From Agrocybe praecox (taxonomy: Eukaryota; Basidiomycota; Agaricomycetes; Agaricales; Agrocybaceae), in NCBI GenBank assembly GCA_964017145.1, contig OZ024849.1, positions 868,001 through 932,000 of the forward strand: a DNA stretch of 64,000 nucleotides, in the 5' to 3' direction. Each line of letters begins with the position of its first letter. Within the stretch, counting starts at the first letter, position 1. Both the position numbers and the translations under genes were made by a program. A model generated the notes under the pieces. It saw only the letters and a list, made by a program, of their open reading frames with translations, made no database searches and was not told where the DNA came from. Below, piece by piece: positions 20,950 through 32,920 of this stretch.

Positions 20950-22040
20950 GCCCGTGGGACCTAATGGAATGGGTCAAACAGCGTAAACTACGACATGACC
21001 AAATAAGATCAAATCTATTTTTAGAACACTTTGCATATTTGGATAGATCAACCTTAAAATGGTATGGTTCATATTTTTTGATGATTTTAGGACAAATATT
21101 TGGCCCTGTATAAATATTTTGATTATTTATTTTGATTTGTATCCAGCTTTCCGCGGATATTTTGTGTTTTGTGGCTGAACGGTTGATGATTATGTAATAA
21201 AAAATATTTAGCATAACTTTTGAATTTTTCTCTACAACTTTGATTTTTGGTGGCTGTGCACCAGATCACATGACTTTCACTGACTACAGCCCTCTTGTCC
21301 TTAGAGTGCCTTGAGGGTAGAAATTTTTGCAGAGGCGTTCCTTCCAGGCTACTTTAGAGTTTAAGCTGTCTTGACTGTCTTGACCGCCTTGAGTGCCCTG
21401 GGGGTGCCTCAAGGCAGTCAAGGCATAAAGTGTTTTTCCTGATGCCCCCCCTACCCAGCCCACAGTCCCCTCACATTCCGAGTTGCATCGCCGCTTCCAC
21501 TTAGCCCGGGTGCCCCCAAAGGGTCGAGCCGAAGCCCACAAACCAAGGTACCCACTAAAGGGCCCCAAACGCCCCCACAGGGTCAGGACAAATCCCACAA
21601 GTTGGAGTAGTAGGGCACGCGCCATTGTAATGGCAAAGGGTCCGAAGTCCGAGCAGGACAAGTTCCACAGTCCAAGAAGAACATGTCCTGCAGGCCAAGC
21701 CTTGGCCCAACCTGCTTATCCGACCCCTGCGGGTCGCTTGAACGCAAACACAGAATCATTGTTGTCCAAGAATTTGATCAGATGCACCAGGAGTTCTGAT
21801 GACCGACCGTCGTGTTCGTGTGTGTGTTTGGTGCACACTTAACGCTTATAATAAACGCCAATTGGAGCATGATTAAGGATGCATCTATTCATCCTTGCAA
21901 CGAGCGTAACTAGCTCACCCTTCACTTCACAGAGCCAGGAGACTGGCCTCCATTTTCCAAGTTAGAATTAGACGAGGCGCTTGAGTCTTGTTCAAGCCTA
22001 TCATCCCCCGGCCCAGATCACGTATCATGCCCAGTGAAAA

Positions 22041-22792
22041 TGTTGTCTAGTCCATTCGAACCACATAGAGACAAATACAACTAATTAGATATACTTATAC
22101 GTTTGGCGTTTAGTTAGATTGGGCTATAGGAAAAATCGAGTCATATTGAGCCATATCTATGTAGGTACAGGTGGCTTGCTGTGCTACAGTTTGCCTACAA
22201 TCGAACCACATCAAGCCAGATATAACCAGAATCCTGTCGAAGGCCTCGAGCCAGATCGAGTGACGTCAAGATAGGATGTCCAAAGTATATAGCAGTATCG
22301 AGTCAGGACGAGCTGCGGTGCAGAGTAAGACCCTTGTAAGTAGAGTCAAAATAAAACATGGGGAGTCGAACAAGAATCATGTCGTGTCGAGCAGGATATA
22401 GACGCTGAAACCTTCGCAAAATTGTTCTAAGTCCAAATACCAGAGAAAATACATAAAAACTTACGAGATAAGCAGAGCAAGGTTTGAGCAAGATTATGTC
22501 AGAGGAGAAAGCAAGTCACAAGACATAATAGACTTCCAAGATAGAAATGAAACATCGCCAAGATAGAGAGAGCTGTGGTAAGGAAGCGAAGACGGAGTTC
22601 GATTGAAGGAGACAATTTGCAGCAAGGAAAATACGAGCAGAATCCAGATTTCGAGAGCATTTGATACGAATTGAAGCCATTGCATCTATACGGTAGAGGG
22701 TAGAGTAGTTAGTAGAAAAACAAACATAGAAAGAAACATAAGGTATGAGAGAAAATACCGATTGAAAATACCGATTAATTTGGCTGCATAGC
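22041..22792. repeat. 3' subterminal region of the Tnp2-type transposon
   Basis: About 750 bases with no gene. It contains scattered short repeats: TTCGAACCACATAG, ATCGAACCACATCAAG, CGAGTCATATTGAGCCATAT, GAGCCAGATCGAGTGACGTC, TCGTGTCGAGCAGG. CACTA-type transposases bind clustered subterminal repeats, so these are candidate binding sites; that is inference. Confidence 0.5.
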
Positions 22793-24988
22793 TTAATCGT
22801 CATTGTTATCGAGACTGCTAACCACAGCCCCGGCAACCTTTGCATCTTTACTCAATTTATTCCAGCACTTGATTTCGTCTTTAGAAAGACTATTCCAATG
22901 CTCTTCGAATGCCTTGACGGTTAACGCTGGGTGTGTTTTGAGATATTCTTTGTAGTACATATTCCTGTAAAGGTATTAGACACTAGAGCTCGAGAGAAGA
23001 AATATACATACTTCGGTGCATAAGACGAAGTCGTTTTTTTCAAGGGGCCGTCAGTGGCTGTCACTTGGGCGTCTTCAATTTCGGGTGCTTCCACATGAGG
23101 TTCGTCTTCGGCAGTGCGTCCATCACCTGTTAAATAGTGGGACGTAATCTTGTCACAAAAACCTCGCATATGTACCTTGAGATGAAGACGTTGACGCATC
23201 GGGGTTATTTAATGTTGCTAGCATGGACGCAGCCACAGCACGCATGCTTCGCGTTTGTGGCTGACGCAGGTTTTCTAGCCGTCTGCTTGGTGCAGATGGT
23301 GGGCCAAATGCTTTAGTCCTGCACATCGAAGAATAAGCGAACACGAAAGAAATGTGGAGGAAACTCACAGGGGATTTCCTGCCTGCAGGGTACGTTTCTG
23401 GGCACCATCGGTAGGGATCTGCTCTTGCGAAGCACCTTTGTCACCAGCTGGATTGTCCTCAACCAACTCTGGACTATTCTCAGTTGCGTTTTTGGGGGTT
23501 GGGGACGTCACAGATGCTGTAATACCAGCCTGGGCAGATTCTAAATGCGACAAGCATGTGTAAATGGTGCGTAAAGTAGTTATAAATGGTCACTCACCAG
23601 CTTCTGTTGTGTCATAAGTCACAGTGTTCTCGGCGCGCTTGTCTGCAGGTGAAGAAGGGGGCGAGACGACGCTTTCCGGGGAAACAGCTGGTAGTGAGGT
23701 GGGCGGAACATGAGTGGTTGAAAAAGGTGTTGCTGGGATTTTGGGTGAAAGAGCTGGCATCAGAGCTGGCAAAGTTTGGACCTCGGGCGTTGAAGGAGTC
23801 ATGACCGGAGAAACAGGGACTGGTGTTGACAAAGGCTCGCTACCAGGGGGCGCGGTGTCGGTGGATGGGCTAGAACTTGGGAACCCGGGTTCAGTGGAAG
23901 AGGTGGCGTTGGGTTTCTCTTTTGAGCGCTTTTCCTGTTTCAGCTTGCCAACGGAAGGGATCTCATCGTCTCCCTCGGTCTTCACATCACAATCAGCGTG
24001 TTTCTTCAACGTGGACTGGTAGGTGGAAAGCGTCCGCGAAGCAAGGTAATCCCCTTTCCAGTCATCAAAGCAAAGGAGTAGGTAGGGATAAGCTTTGTAA
24101 AGTTCACCTAGAATATAACTCTTATCCGCACTGCCAATGCCTGTCCACGTCTTCGGCAACTGTTCCTTCACACCATTGAAAATGGTGCGAAGATGGGCCC
24201 GCACTGCTTCCGCTTCAACCCCACCAATGATCGTTCCATCTTCTTGCTCGGCGTATCGCATCGTGACATTTTGCCCTTCCTTCAGTCGTGCGTTCCCCCG
24301 AAGAATAGCAGGCTGGTTGATGGTGAGGACGTCCGAGTTCTTCTTCTCGGCTTTTTGGAATTTGGTAAAGTCGGACTGCGTCCAGAATTTGATATCGGGG
24401 AATCGAGAAGACGCATTCTGGCGGGTGATGCCCAGAAAGCGCTCGGGAATGGGATTAGGTTGAGGCTGGGCCCGTTCTGGGATTTTGTGTGAGGAAGGGC
24501 CGCTGGTGCTTTGGGATAGACGACCGCCAATGGCCGAAACCAGTGTGTTATGATTTTCGACCAATGTTTTATGAGCCAACCTATGTAAATATGTTAACCA
24601 GATTATTACGACAGGGAGAAGAGGTAAAAAAAGTACTTTAAATCTGAATACTTTGATAGAAGCGCCTCGTATCTTTCCTGTAATTTTCTTTGACGTCTTT
24701 TGCAATCAAAGTGAGCATCAAGGCTGTCCTCCCGTTGGATATGGGCCTATATATGCGCATATATTTCGTTAAAAAGTAGGATACAGCACAAAATAACATG
24801 AGTACCTTCTTCCGAGGATATTTCTCGTCTGGTGAGTGGCTACGGTGTCGAGGATTTTCTTTCCCAGCATGAGAATGCTTGTCTTGACGGGGCCCTGGGG
24901 AATCACCCTCATCACTGGAAAGAACCATAATGTTGGTTGACATTCTCGAGAATGAACGTGTGAGTGGTCTACTAGTGCTCGACGGCAT
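22793..24988 (-). CDS. transposon companion gene, unknown function, seven exons, HMG-box-like C-terminus
   Basis: I do not recognise a family. Start ATG at 24988, stop TAA at 22793-22795. Exons: 24806-24988, 24637-24746, 23598-24580, 23369-23540, 23176-23318, 23012-23126, 22793-22964. All six introns are GT-AG, 47-59 nt, and phases match throughout, giving 625 residues. Features in order: basic Ser/Pro-rich N-terminus; a charged helical segment spanning the exon 2/3 junction (about residues 70-115, RRQRKLQERYEALLSKYS) that may be a coiled coil; a conserved-looking block near residues 250-280 (YPYLLLCFDDWKGDYLASRT); a long Pro/Ser/Thr-rich linker; and a C-terminus (last 60 residues, LKTHPALTVKAFEEHWNSLS) with the spacing of the second half of an HMG box. 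It lies 224 bp downstream of the transposase on the same strand. A DNA-binding accessory role is inference. Confidence 0.75.
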
Positions 24989-25212
24989 TCTGATAAGTGA
25001 AAAAGCAAGGAAAAATAGCAGGGCAGATGGATGTAAGGGACTAAGGAAGCCTGTGTAATCGTTTGTTGATTATCAAAAACGCGACGCGGCAGAGCATGTG
25101 ACGTGGGCCAAAAATAGGTCTTTTGCTGAATTTCTCAACTTACACTTGTAGGAATTAGCACAACCATCCTCGAAGTAATGCAATATATATTATTGAAACA
25201 TTATATATAGGT

Positions 25213-28200
25213 CTATGCATCTGGGTCATCTGGATCATCCGGGTCCTCGTAATCACCACCATAGTAACCAATTTCGAGTCCCATTTTTTCGCACACAAAA
25301 AAGCGCCCATCAGCTGGTTTTGTAAATGGAATCATAGCCACGCATGTTCTGATTGACTTGATTTCAATTACCTTCAAGGAATCATTGCCACGGTATCTTG
25401 TAACCCATAACGCATGGCTGGACTCTTGAAGAAGGTCAGTATCAGGTGGATCATACACCGATACCAATGCGAGTCCATGGGTAGTTTCATCCATAAGTTG
25501 TGCACAGAAAAAGAACTGAACTTCCCCAAAGGTGGCGCATTGGGTACCATCAGCAGAAGTTTCAAACCACTAGGCGATAATTAGATAATTGATAAAGCAA
25601 AAAATAAACACCTACCATGATATTACGAGCTATGCGAACCGGACCAGAACGCGAGTTCTCTTTCCAGGCAGTTCGTACGAGCTGCTTATTTGGAAGCTGT
25701 ACTCGGGCCCAGCGTTTAAGTCGTGGTATCCAACCAGGGTTAAAATCAATGTTTTTGTTTCTGTAATATCGCTGAATTGCAGGTATATGAGCAGCGGCAA
25801 TGGGACAAGGAATGGGATCTCTGCTTCCAAGGAGAATATAATCGTCACCAAGATCATGGGAAACCCTTGGTGAATGTTCTTTTTTGGATAAATCGGGTAC
25901 AATGCTTTCCAAAGCATTAATTCGCGCGCGGCGCAGTCCGCGTTCTGAAAGGTTTTGATACGGATTTGATGGTTGTCGAAGCTCCTGTCCCAAAATTCCA
26001 ATCATTTGCTCCATACACCATTGCGTGTAGTATACACCAGGTCCCAAGCGTAGAACCTCTGGTGCGATGTGTAAAATAGCATGAATACTCTGCCTAACGA
26101 AATGAATTCGATCTTCCCTTCTTTGGTAATACATTTCTTCGAATTCTGTCACAAATTTGGTAAGCAGTCGATGACCGTCGGCGAGCTGTGTTGGTGTGAT
26201 TGTGTTCTGATGGAGAATTCGTACCCCACGGACAAGCTTGCAAAATGATTTCCAGATATCATGGGGAAGGACATGGTAATAAAGCCCCAGACCTAGACCG
26301 TAGAAGTACGTTAGAAATTCCCAGGCCTTGTATCCACTCGATATCTTTTCAACTGGATTTCGAGGGGGTCGATCAAATGATCCAGGTAGATGCTGTGTTG
26401 CTTCTGCGACACGCTTCCCGTGATCTTTCCAAACGGCTCCGCGTAGTACATGCCAGGGCCAGCTAGCCTTATCGTCCGTTGGATCACAGTTGATGGTTCC
26501 TCGCCATAGCCCGAGAAACAGATCCGTAATATTGAGAGATATGAGATGCATAAGATCACCTCCAAACATTCCGGGTACACCAAGGCAGCGATCAGCCGGA
26601 AATCCGCTAAAGATACTGGGTTTGCTAATACCTGTGTCTCGCCGAAGTGAAAGGTATTGTGTCTGGTTCTGTGCGGAGAGCAAAATCTCCAATGATTGCA
26701 GGTAATCTGCTTCATTTCCGCCGCTCAGATTTTTGGCTTCTAAGACATCCCCATGATCCGATCCCGGAACCACATAATTATCTGGTTTGAGGAGGGCGGG
26801 ATAATAATGATTTCCATTTGTTTTGCGTCGTCCGTGCACAGAACAATATAGTCGGCATCCATAGGCTCCGCTATGTCCTGTGAGTCCGTTCAAGTACGCC
26901 ATTCCAGGCGAGTCTGCACATGCTAAAAAAAGGAATATTTTGAACGTGAATATCCGGTCTTGATCTGCATCCCAGATTTTGATTCCTTCTTTTGCTAGAG
27001 CGCAAGCATGGTGGAGCCCTGGAAACAGAAATGAGTCAACATTTTTCGGTTTATTTGGTCCTGGTATAAATCCGCCAGGCAAGACGTATCTCTTCTTGTA
27101 TCGTTTGTCGGGAGAAAGATCCATAACGACCCAGATATAAATCCAACAGTCCGACTTTTTGCTTTCAAAAAGTTGTGCGCCATCGATTGACATCATTAAG
27201 ACCATGTCGTCATCCTTTATCTTCCCGGATTGCACCGCCTCCAAATAGTCTGAGCCAGAGTAGATGTCCTTGTACTCTTTGAGGTCGTCTCCTGCTTTCA
27301 ATTCTTCGAGAATCTTCTCAGTCTCCTTGACTCGATGTCGCATTGCTTTAGCACCTTCTGGGCTTCTCCACAACGCTTGAAGCTGTGGCCCAAGTGGCAT
27401 CGTATGATATTGGCGCACTGGAACTTTAACGTGACCATTCGTTGCGTTGAGTTTAGCCTCATCGTAGCGGGACTTTCCACATTCTGGGAAATGCGATAGA
27501 TTGGAAAATGGGCCTGTGAACGCAACACATGTATCGACACACATGTCATGCATCATAGAATAAACTCCAGTTAGCTCAGACACAGACTGTTTGACCAAAT
27601 GAAGTGACGGTATAGAGTTCTCGGAAGTGTCTATCCCAAGTCTTTCCAGATACGCATTCACTGATGCTTGCACGCCATGGTAGGTATTGTCTGAAGTGTT
27701 TGTTGTGTTGAGAAATATGTCAATCCCAGCACGAAGATCTGGGTCATGATCCAAATCTATAGGAGACGTTATTGGATCCTTGAGTCGCTCTTTAGCTGTG
27801 CTGTCAAGTCCCGAATCGGCGTCAAGCGAGGCTTCTTTCAAAGCTTGAATGAATTGCTGCGCAGTTATAAGATGTTTGAGAGACGCGTTGACGGATATAT
27901 CATCATAACTTGCTATGTGTGCTCGAGATTCCTCCTCTGCATGTTCGGCGTCTAGAACTGGAACTTGTTGATCAAGATCAGGCTCTGAGCCATTGTTCTC
28001 GTGGCTGTTAGGATTATGCTGTGGAATAGGCGTCATTTCTCTGGGATCTTCAAGTTCAGGAGTATTTTTGGGAGACTGATATTGATAAATTTTGATTGAG
28101 ATACTTAGTTATGGAGCTGAACGTATACAGATTCCTACTAACTTCGAAGGGAAGGTTGTTGGTGTTCCCGGAGTCGTTTCTCATCTCAACATCATCTCCC

Positions 28201-28631
28201 GGCATGTCAACTTCACTACTATTTTCCCAATGGTTATCGGAATGTACGTCTTCCTCGCCTTGGTTACTGTCCTCTGTGCTGGTGTTCTGTCCCATAGTAC
28301 GACAGCGCTTTCGACGGTGCTCGTTTTGGGTGATTGGCGCGGGAAGGCTGGGTTCTGGAGAGGTCGAACGGGACGGACTCAAAGGAGCCGTTGCTGGCTG
28401 TCTAGATGTACTTGCCCCGGCCTGTTGCACATGTATATGTCCAATATGATGTGGATTCTGCGCAAGAAATGCATCAAACGGTTGGATTGCTGGCGTCGGG
28501 GGCGCGAGGGGCACAGGACGATGCTGTGCGTGACGTCTGTATGTTGTCAGACTAACCAGCTTTGGAGCTGTCCGGCCCTTTGTCATACATTTTGTACAGT
28601 CGCAGGGTACTCGGGCAGGTTGCTCAGACAT
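25213..28631 (-). CDS. Tnp2-like transposase (Transposase_21 type), three exons
   Basis: Would catalyse excision and insertion of this transposon. Exon 1 28143-28631, intron 28076-28142 (GTTAGT...CAG, 67 nt), exon 2 25616-28075, intron 25570-25615 (GTAGGT...TAG, 46 nt), exon 3 25213-25569; phases fit and the product is 1101 residues. The start chosen is the ATG followed by SEQPARVPCDCTKC; upstream codons to 28757 lack an ATG in frame. N-terminus has a C-x-C-x2-C cluster and a downstream His. The middle has the SIDGAQLFESKKSDCWIY block (about residues 459-476), then LPGGFIPGPNKP, ADSPGMAYLNGLTGHS with the following Cys pair, and GDLMHLISLNITDLFLGLWR, which parallel the acidic catalytic region of Tnp2 proteins. 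C-terminus ends in repeated Asp-Pro-Asp. A-T-rich TATA-like sequence lies near 28759-28775. Looks intact. Confidence 0.88.
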
Positions 28632-31600
28632 GGAAGGAATGAAGGGGAAGGGAAGCAAGAGTTGGATACAGATCGACCTGGTTGCAGTGGCATGTATCAA
28701 AAAGAAGTGAAACGAAGAAGCGTCGAGAAGGCGGTTTGATGCGGATCGATGACGCAATATAATTTATATATAGCTTAACACGGTTCGATTTGGAAAAACC
28801 GTTTTTCACTGGGTATCATGGCCGATCCTCAAAGAAGTTGTGAAGCAGCAAGCTGCTTCACAACTTCTTACCGATCTCGCCAACACCTGCATTCATGTGG
28901 GTTATTGGCCGAGACACTTTAAGGAGTCAACTTGAGTTATTATACCGAAGCCGGGAAAACCTACCTATTCAGACCCCAAGGCATTCCGGCCCATCGTGCT
29001 GTTGAATACCACTGGGAAACTCATTGAGAAGATGATCTCGAATCGCCTTCAGTATGACTTTTTTTTTTTTTTTTAAAAATCAAAGGACCAAAGTCCCACT
29101 TGTATTCCGGTGCACGATTGCAGTCCAGTCCCTACGTTACATACATAAGCATGCTAAGTAAGATTTAATACTACGCTACGTCTGCGAGGGCGGGCAAAGG
29201 CCCGCCAAGATTGTAGGTCGCCGTTAGGCGGTCAGAATGTTGCTGGTTCAACAGCGCTTGCGCCATCGCAAGCATTTAAGCATTGGTGGCCGGGCATCGA
29301 GCCCGACCCACAGTCCACACCCCACCCAGTCCACAGTTCTCGTCTTGCCCAGTCCTCAGTCCCCTCACGTTTCAAGTCGCATCGCTGCTTCCGCTTAGCC
29401 CGGGTGCCCCCAAAGGGTCAGGCCGAAGCCCACAAACCAAGGTACCCACTCAAGGGCCCCCAACGCCCCCGCAGGGTCAGGACAAATCCCACAAGTTGGA
29501 GTACTGAGGCACGCGCCATTGTCATGGCAAAGAGTCCGAAGTCCGAGCAGAATAAGTTCCGCAGCCCAGGAGGAGCACTTCCTGCAGGCCGAGCCTTAGC
29601 CCAGCCTGCTTATCCGACCCCTGCGGGTGGCTTGAACGCAAACACTGAGTCGTTGTCATCCAAGAACTTGATCAGATGCACCAGGAGTTCCGGTGACCGA
29701 CCGTCGTGCTCGCATGTATGTTTTGTACACACTTGCAATATATGTGCGTGCATTTGCAGGTGGTGGCCACATTCACATGCATGGGATTCTTGAATGTTGA
29801 AGTGCTTGTAGTAAGCGCCCATCAGAGCGTGATTAAGGATGCATCTCATCATCCTCGCGACGTATGGTATATGTGCATCTTTCACTTCACGGAGCCAAGT
29901 ACCTTCGTTGAGGTACGTTGGCTCGAGTAAATCCCCGGCAAGATTCTTCAGTGGCAAGAAGTTGTGCCCTCAGTAATTGGGGTCCCGGAAGAGAGTCTTC
30001 CAGTCCTCCTGTACTGTTTTAGTGACAACCTTCCATACACTATCAAGAGATGTAGCCGGGCGATCCCTGACAGGTTTGACTTGGGCCCGACTTATGTCAT
30101 TGGCCTCTTGGTGTATCCTCCATTTCAGTTTTGATGGAACCTGAATGAAGTCTACTTTGCACATGGCATCCTCTTCTAGCCACGGTTGAAGTGCCCAACA
30201 TATGGCCAAGGAGTGTCCTTGACCACTATGGAGGGTGTGGTCCAACGCTCGTTTGGCTGAGGCCATCGAGTCTGTGAAGATGACAATCCATTTGCAATTG
30301 TCCTGCTGGGTGGCAAGGACAATCACTGAGCGAATAGCAAAGAGCTCTGCATCAGGTGCAGTAACTCATCCAGCAGGATGCGATACGGTATGAATCCATT
30401 CGTGTCCCCGGTATCATAAGGCAGTCGAGACTGCCTGTCGTTGTACACCGTTCAGCACCAAAGTGTCGACCGCACAATACACCGTTGTTTCTTGGTCTTG
30501 TGCTTCACGAAGCACTTGGTTGAGACTGACGCGAACTGCATCTGCTTGCTCATCATCAGTCGGGCACGGTTCGAAAGTGAATTGGTCGTCGAATAGATCC
30601 AACAACCTGTTTCCAGGGCAAGCCTCTGTCGCAACTGGCGAGAAAGACTCTGTGAGTTCAGGGAGATGACAGTCTATCTCCATGAGGGCCCCTCCCACTT
30701 TTGCTTTCTGAGCGGGTGTGAGCCTTGAGATTGCCAACGGGTGGACGTCAGCCTGCTTGTGATGCTCTTCGGCAGTACTTTACAGTGCCCCACATGTTCC
30801 GCTCAGAACTGATCAGACAACAAAATTTCTGAGCAATTCTGAGCAATTCTGACCATTACCAAGTGTGTCTGATCATTACCAAGTGTTTCTGACCTGGACT
30901 CCACTGGACTCCATCCAGAATCCTGTCCAACTTAGTGGAAACTTGCTGTTTGCATGTTTTATGCAATGTTACTTATGTTTAAAAAAACATAACATTCACC
31001 AAAAACATAGGAATCACACAAAAAAACATATAAAAAAGCGAAATTTTATTAATTAATTAAGACAGTGCATAATATACATGATGTTTATATAGTTATATAC
31101 TTATTTTTAATTGGAGAAAAAGGGGGGAAGGGAGTATGGAAAGGGGAGGATACAGGGAAGAGAAGGAGATGGGAGGGGATAGGGCAGAGAAGGGAAGTGG
31201 GTGGGGAGAAGGAAGGGGATGGGAGAGGAGGGATAGAGAGGCCCAGCCTATGGACAGTGGCGGGGAGCGAGAAAACAGAGGGGTACTCAACTTGTTGTCG
31301 TCCTAAATGCCCCGCCCCTCACCTCGCCACGTCACGCCCTTGCCCCCAAGCCCGCCGCCTCGTTTGCTGGCGTTCGTTGTTGGTGTGTTGTTGGCATTGG
31401 CATTGGCGAGTCGTCGTCGTCGTCACCGTCGTTGCCCCGTCATCGTGTCGTCATTGGCCACCTGTAGCAGCTACCTTTATACATGAATATTTGATAGTTG
31501 CCTAACATAAAGTATACGTCCTGGGGGCCACTTTGCTACCTTCCCCTTTTGGACACCCTACCACCTATAAGAGTGACTATAAGTGACAGTAGGCAGAAGT

Positions 31601-31850
31601 CATGTGATATACAGTGGGGGACAAAACTGTTACAATGTTTTGTACATTTCAAGTAAACCAGAGATAACTTGAGAACCAGGCAAGCTAGAACCTTGAAATT
31701 TTAAATTTAGATAGTGCTGAATGTTATCTACCCAAACATATGTCAATGATTATGTAAGCACCATTTCTTCCCACACTACAAATTATTTAAAAGTACAAGT
31801 ACATTGTAACGGTTTTGTCCCTCTTGAAAATTATATACTATTTACACTAT

Positions 31851-32867
31851 TCAGTACTTGGTATAGCCTCCCTTGGCCTTAGCAACAGCTGCAACCCTTC
31901 TAGGCATACTTTCTATCAAATTCTGACACACAGAGGCTGGAATTTCATTCCACACCTTCTGTGTCCTTTCCCAAAGTTCTGCTATGCTAGAAGGGGCTGT
32001 TTCATAGTCTCCAAGCCTTGCCTTGAGATGAACCCAAAGGTGTTCAATTGGGTTGAGGTCTGCTGATTGAGGGGGCCACACCATAACTTCCATACCACTG
32101 TCTTTTAGCCAGTTCATGGCCTTTTTGCTCTTGTGCTTGGGGTCATTGTCTTGCTGAAAAATGACATCCTCTGGGTTCTTGTTGTAATATGCAAGGCTTT
32201 GCTGGAGTTCATCATCCAGAATGGACACATAGAGGTCAGCATCCATCCTCCCATCAATCTTGGTCCCATACCCAACTCCTTCCCAAAACATACAGCCCCA
32301 AAACATCAAATTCCCTCCTGCAAATTTGACAGTGCCCTCTACCAGCCTATCACTAAGCCCCTCTCCTGGCATTTTCCACACCCACCTCCTCCCATCTGAC
32401 CCCAAACGATTGACTTTGGTCTCATCTGTGTAGACAACACGCTTCCAGTCATCAACGGTCCAGTGTATATGGCTCATTGCAAAGTCCATGCGTTCCTTCC
32501 TATGTCGTTTGGAGAGGAAAGGCCGTTTCTTCTTGACTACAGCCTTTAATCCAGTGCTCCGAAGTGCTCTGCGAACAGTCTTTGATGATAGAGGCTGGTT
32601 GGTAATGTCTTTCAAGGTTTTGGCAACCTCAACAGCATTTTCAGCCTTGCGAGAAGAGATAAGGCGTATGGCATATTTGATATTGGATGGTGAAAGCTTG
32701 CGAGGACGACCACCAGTGGACTTGGGAAGGTCAGAGCAGTATCTGTTGCGGATACGGGATATAGAGGCAATAGAACAACCAGTAATAGCTTCAATTTGGT
32801 GAGAAGAATGACCTTGGGTAAGAAGATGAATGATGTGGGTGCGTTGGGCAGTAGTAATGCAGTGCAT
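31851..32867 (-). CDS. Tc1/mariner (DD34E) transposase
   Basis: Cut-and-paste transposase. Reading from the chosen Met (MHCITTAQRTHIIHLL) the product is 338 residues, normal for the family. Paired helix-turn-helix at the N-terminus (about residues 5-110) with a GRPRK motif between the halves. Catalytic triad visible: D in VVYTDETK, D in IFQQDNDPKHKS, E in ADLNPIEHLW, with 34 residues between the second D and the E. No stop or frameshift. The frame stays open upstream to an ATG at 32954 (367 residues), but a TATA-like box at 32911-32920 lies between the two ATGs, and the homologous part starts near the downstream Met, so the shorter form is preferred. It sits between the two TIRs. Confidence 0.92.
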   Translation of the reverse strand: MHCITTAQRTHIIHLLTQGHSSHQIEAITGCSIASISRIRNRYCSDLPKSTGGRPRKLSPSNIKYAIRLISSRKAENAVEVAKTLKDITNQPLSSKTVRRALRSTGLKAVVKKKRPFLSKRHRKERMDFAMSHIHWTVDDWKRVVYTDETKVNRLGSDGRRWVWKMPGEGLSDRLVEGTVKFAGGNLMFWGCMFWEGVGYGTKIDGRMDADLYVSILDDELQQSLAYYNKNPEDVIFQQDNDPKHKSKKAMNWLKDSGMEVMVWPPQSADLNPIEHLWVHLKARLGDYETAPSSIAELWERTQKVWNEIPASVCQNLIESMPRRVAAVAKAKGGYTKY

Positions 32868-32910
32868 AGTGAAATAATGAGTTGTGGGGGGCCACAAGCA
32901 TCGTACAAGA

Positions 32911-32920
32911 GTATATATAC
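32911..32920 (-). promoter_or_regulatory. putative TATA box of the Tc1/mariner transposase
   Basis: GTATATATAC lies 44-53 bases upstream of the chosen start codon and 74 bases inside the right TIR. It fits a core promoter position; no other evidence. Confidence 0.45.

Larger units (their letters stand above)
18761..21444. mobile_element. T146, TIR element with 146-bp inverted repeats and a MITE-type core
   Basis: Left arm 18761-18906 and right arm 21299-21444 are inverted copies differing at about two positions. Both ends read CATCAGGAAAAACACTTTAT. Inside the arms lies the same core as in the MITEs (18930-19206 and 20994-21298: TGTTTATATGGCCTC, AAGGCAAGAGGACTT, AAGATCAAATCTATTTTTAG), split by hAT-like copy 2 and a 42-base LINE-A scrap (20952-20993). 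The usual MITE termini are absent. Inserted in the 3' UTR of copy A5. No gene. Confidence 0.75.
18478..21940 (-). mobile_element. LINE-A copy A5, 5'-truncated (3' UTR and ORF2 tail)
   Basis: Opens with a poly(T) run (18478-18497), then the LINE-A 3' UTR to 18760. The T146 element interrupts it, then the 3' UTR resumes (21445-21715) followed by the last 70 or so codons of ORF2 on the reverse strand (about 21715-21940). It abuts a plus-strand LINE-A RT fragment at about 21940. No matching target duplication was found. Confidence 0.8.
22030..28813 (-). mobile_element. complete Tnp2-type (CACTA-superfamily-related) DNA transposon, 6784 bp
   Basis: Both ends carry the 11-bp inverted repeat CCCAGTGAAAA (22030-22040; inverse at 28803-28813). 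The element is flanked by tatcatg on both sides (22023-22029 and 28814-28820), a 7-bp target duplication; 8 bp (gtatcatg) is possible if the last G belongs to the target. Removing it joins the LINE-A RT frame exactly. It holds two spliced genes on the minus strand, transposase first. TCGAACC motifs occur in both subterminal zones (about 22055, 22203 and inverse near 28784-28790). Both genes appear intact, so it may be autonomous. Confidence 0.9.
21941..29058 (+). mobile_element. LINE-A copy A6, RT fragment split by the Tnp2-type transposon
   Basis: Plus-strand RT sequence at 21941-22029 (LELDEALESCSSLSSPGPDHVSC-like reading) continues at 28821-29058 (WPILKEVVKQQAASQLL through KMISNRLQYD). The break is the 6.8 kb transposon with its duplicated tatcatg. 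One CGA/TCA-type change gives a TGA near 28934. The right side is cut by the poly(T) of copy A7. Confidence 0.85.

Noticed and set aside
25589..25873. Plus-strand open frames inside the Tnp2-type transposon (also 23714-24022, 28092-28739)
   Set aside because: They mirror the real minus-strand exons and lose coherence at exon borders.
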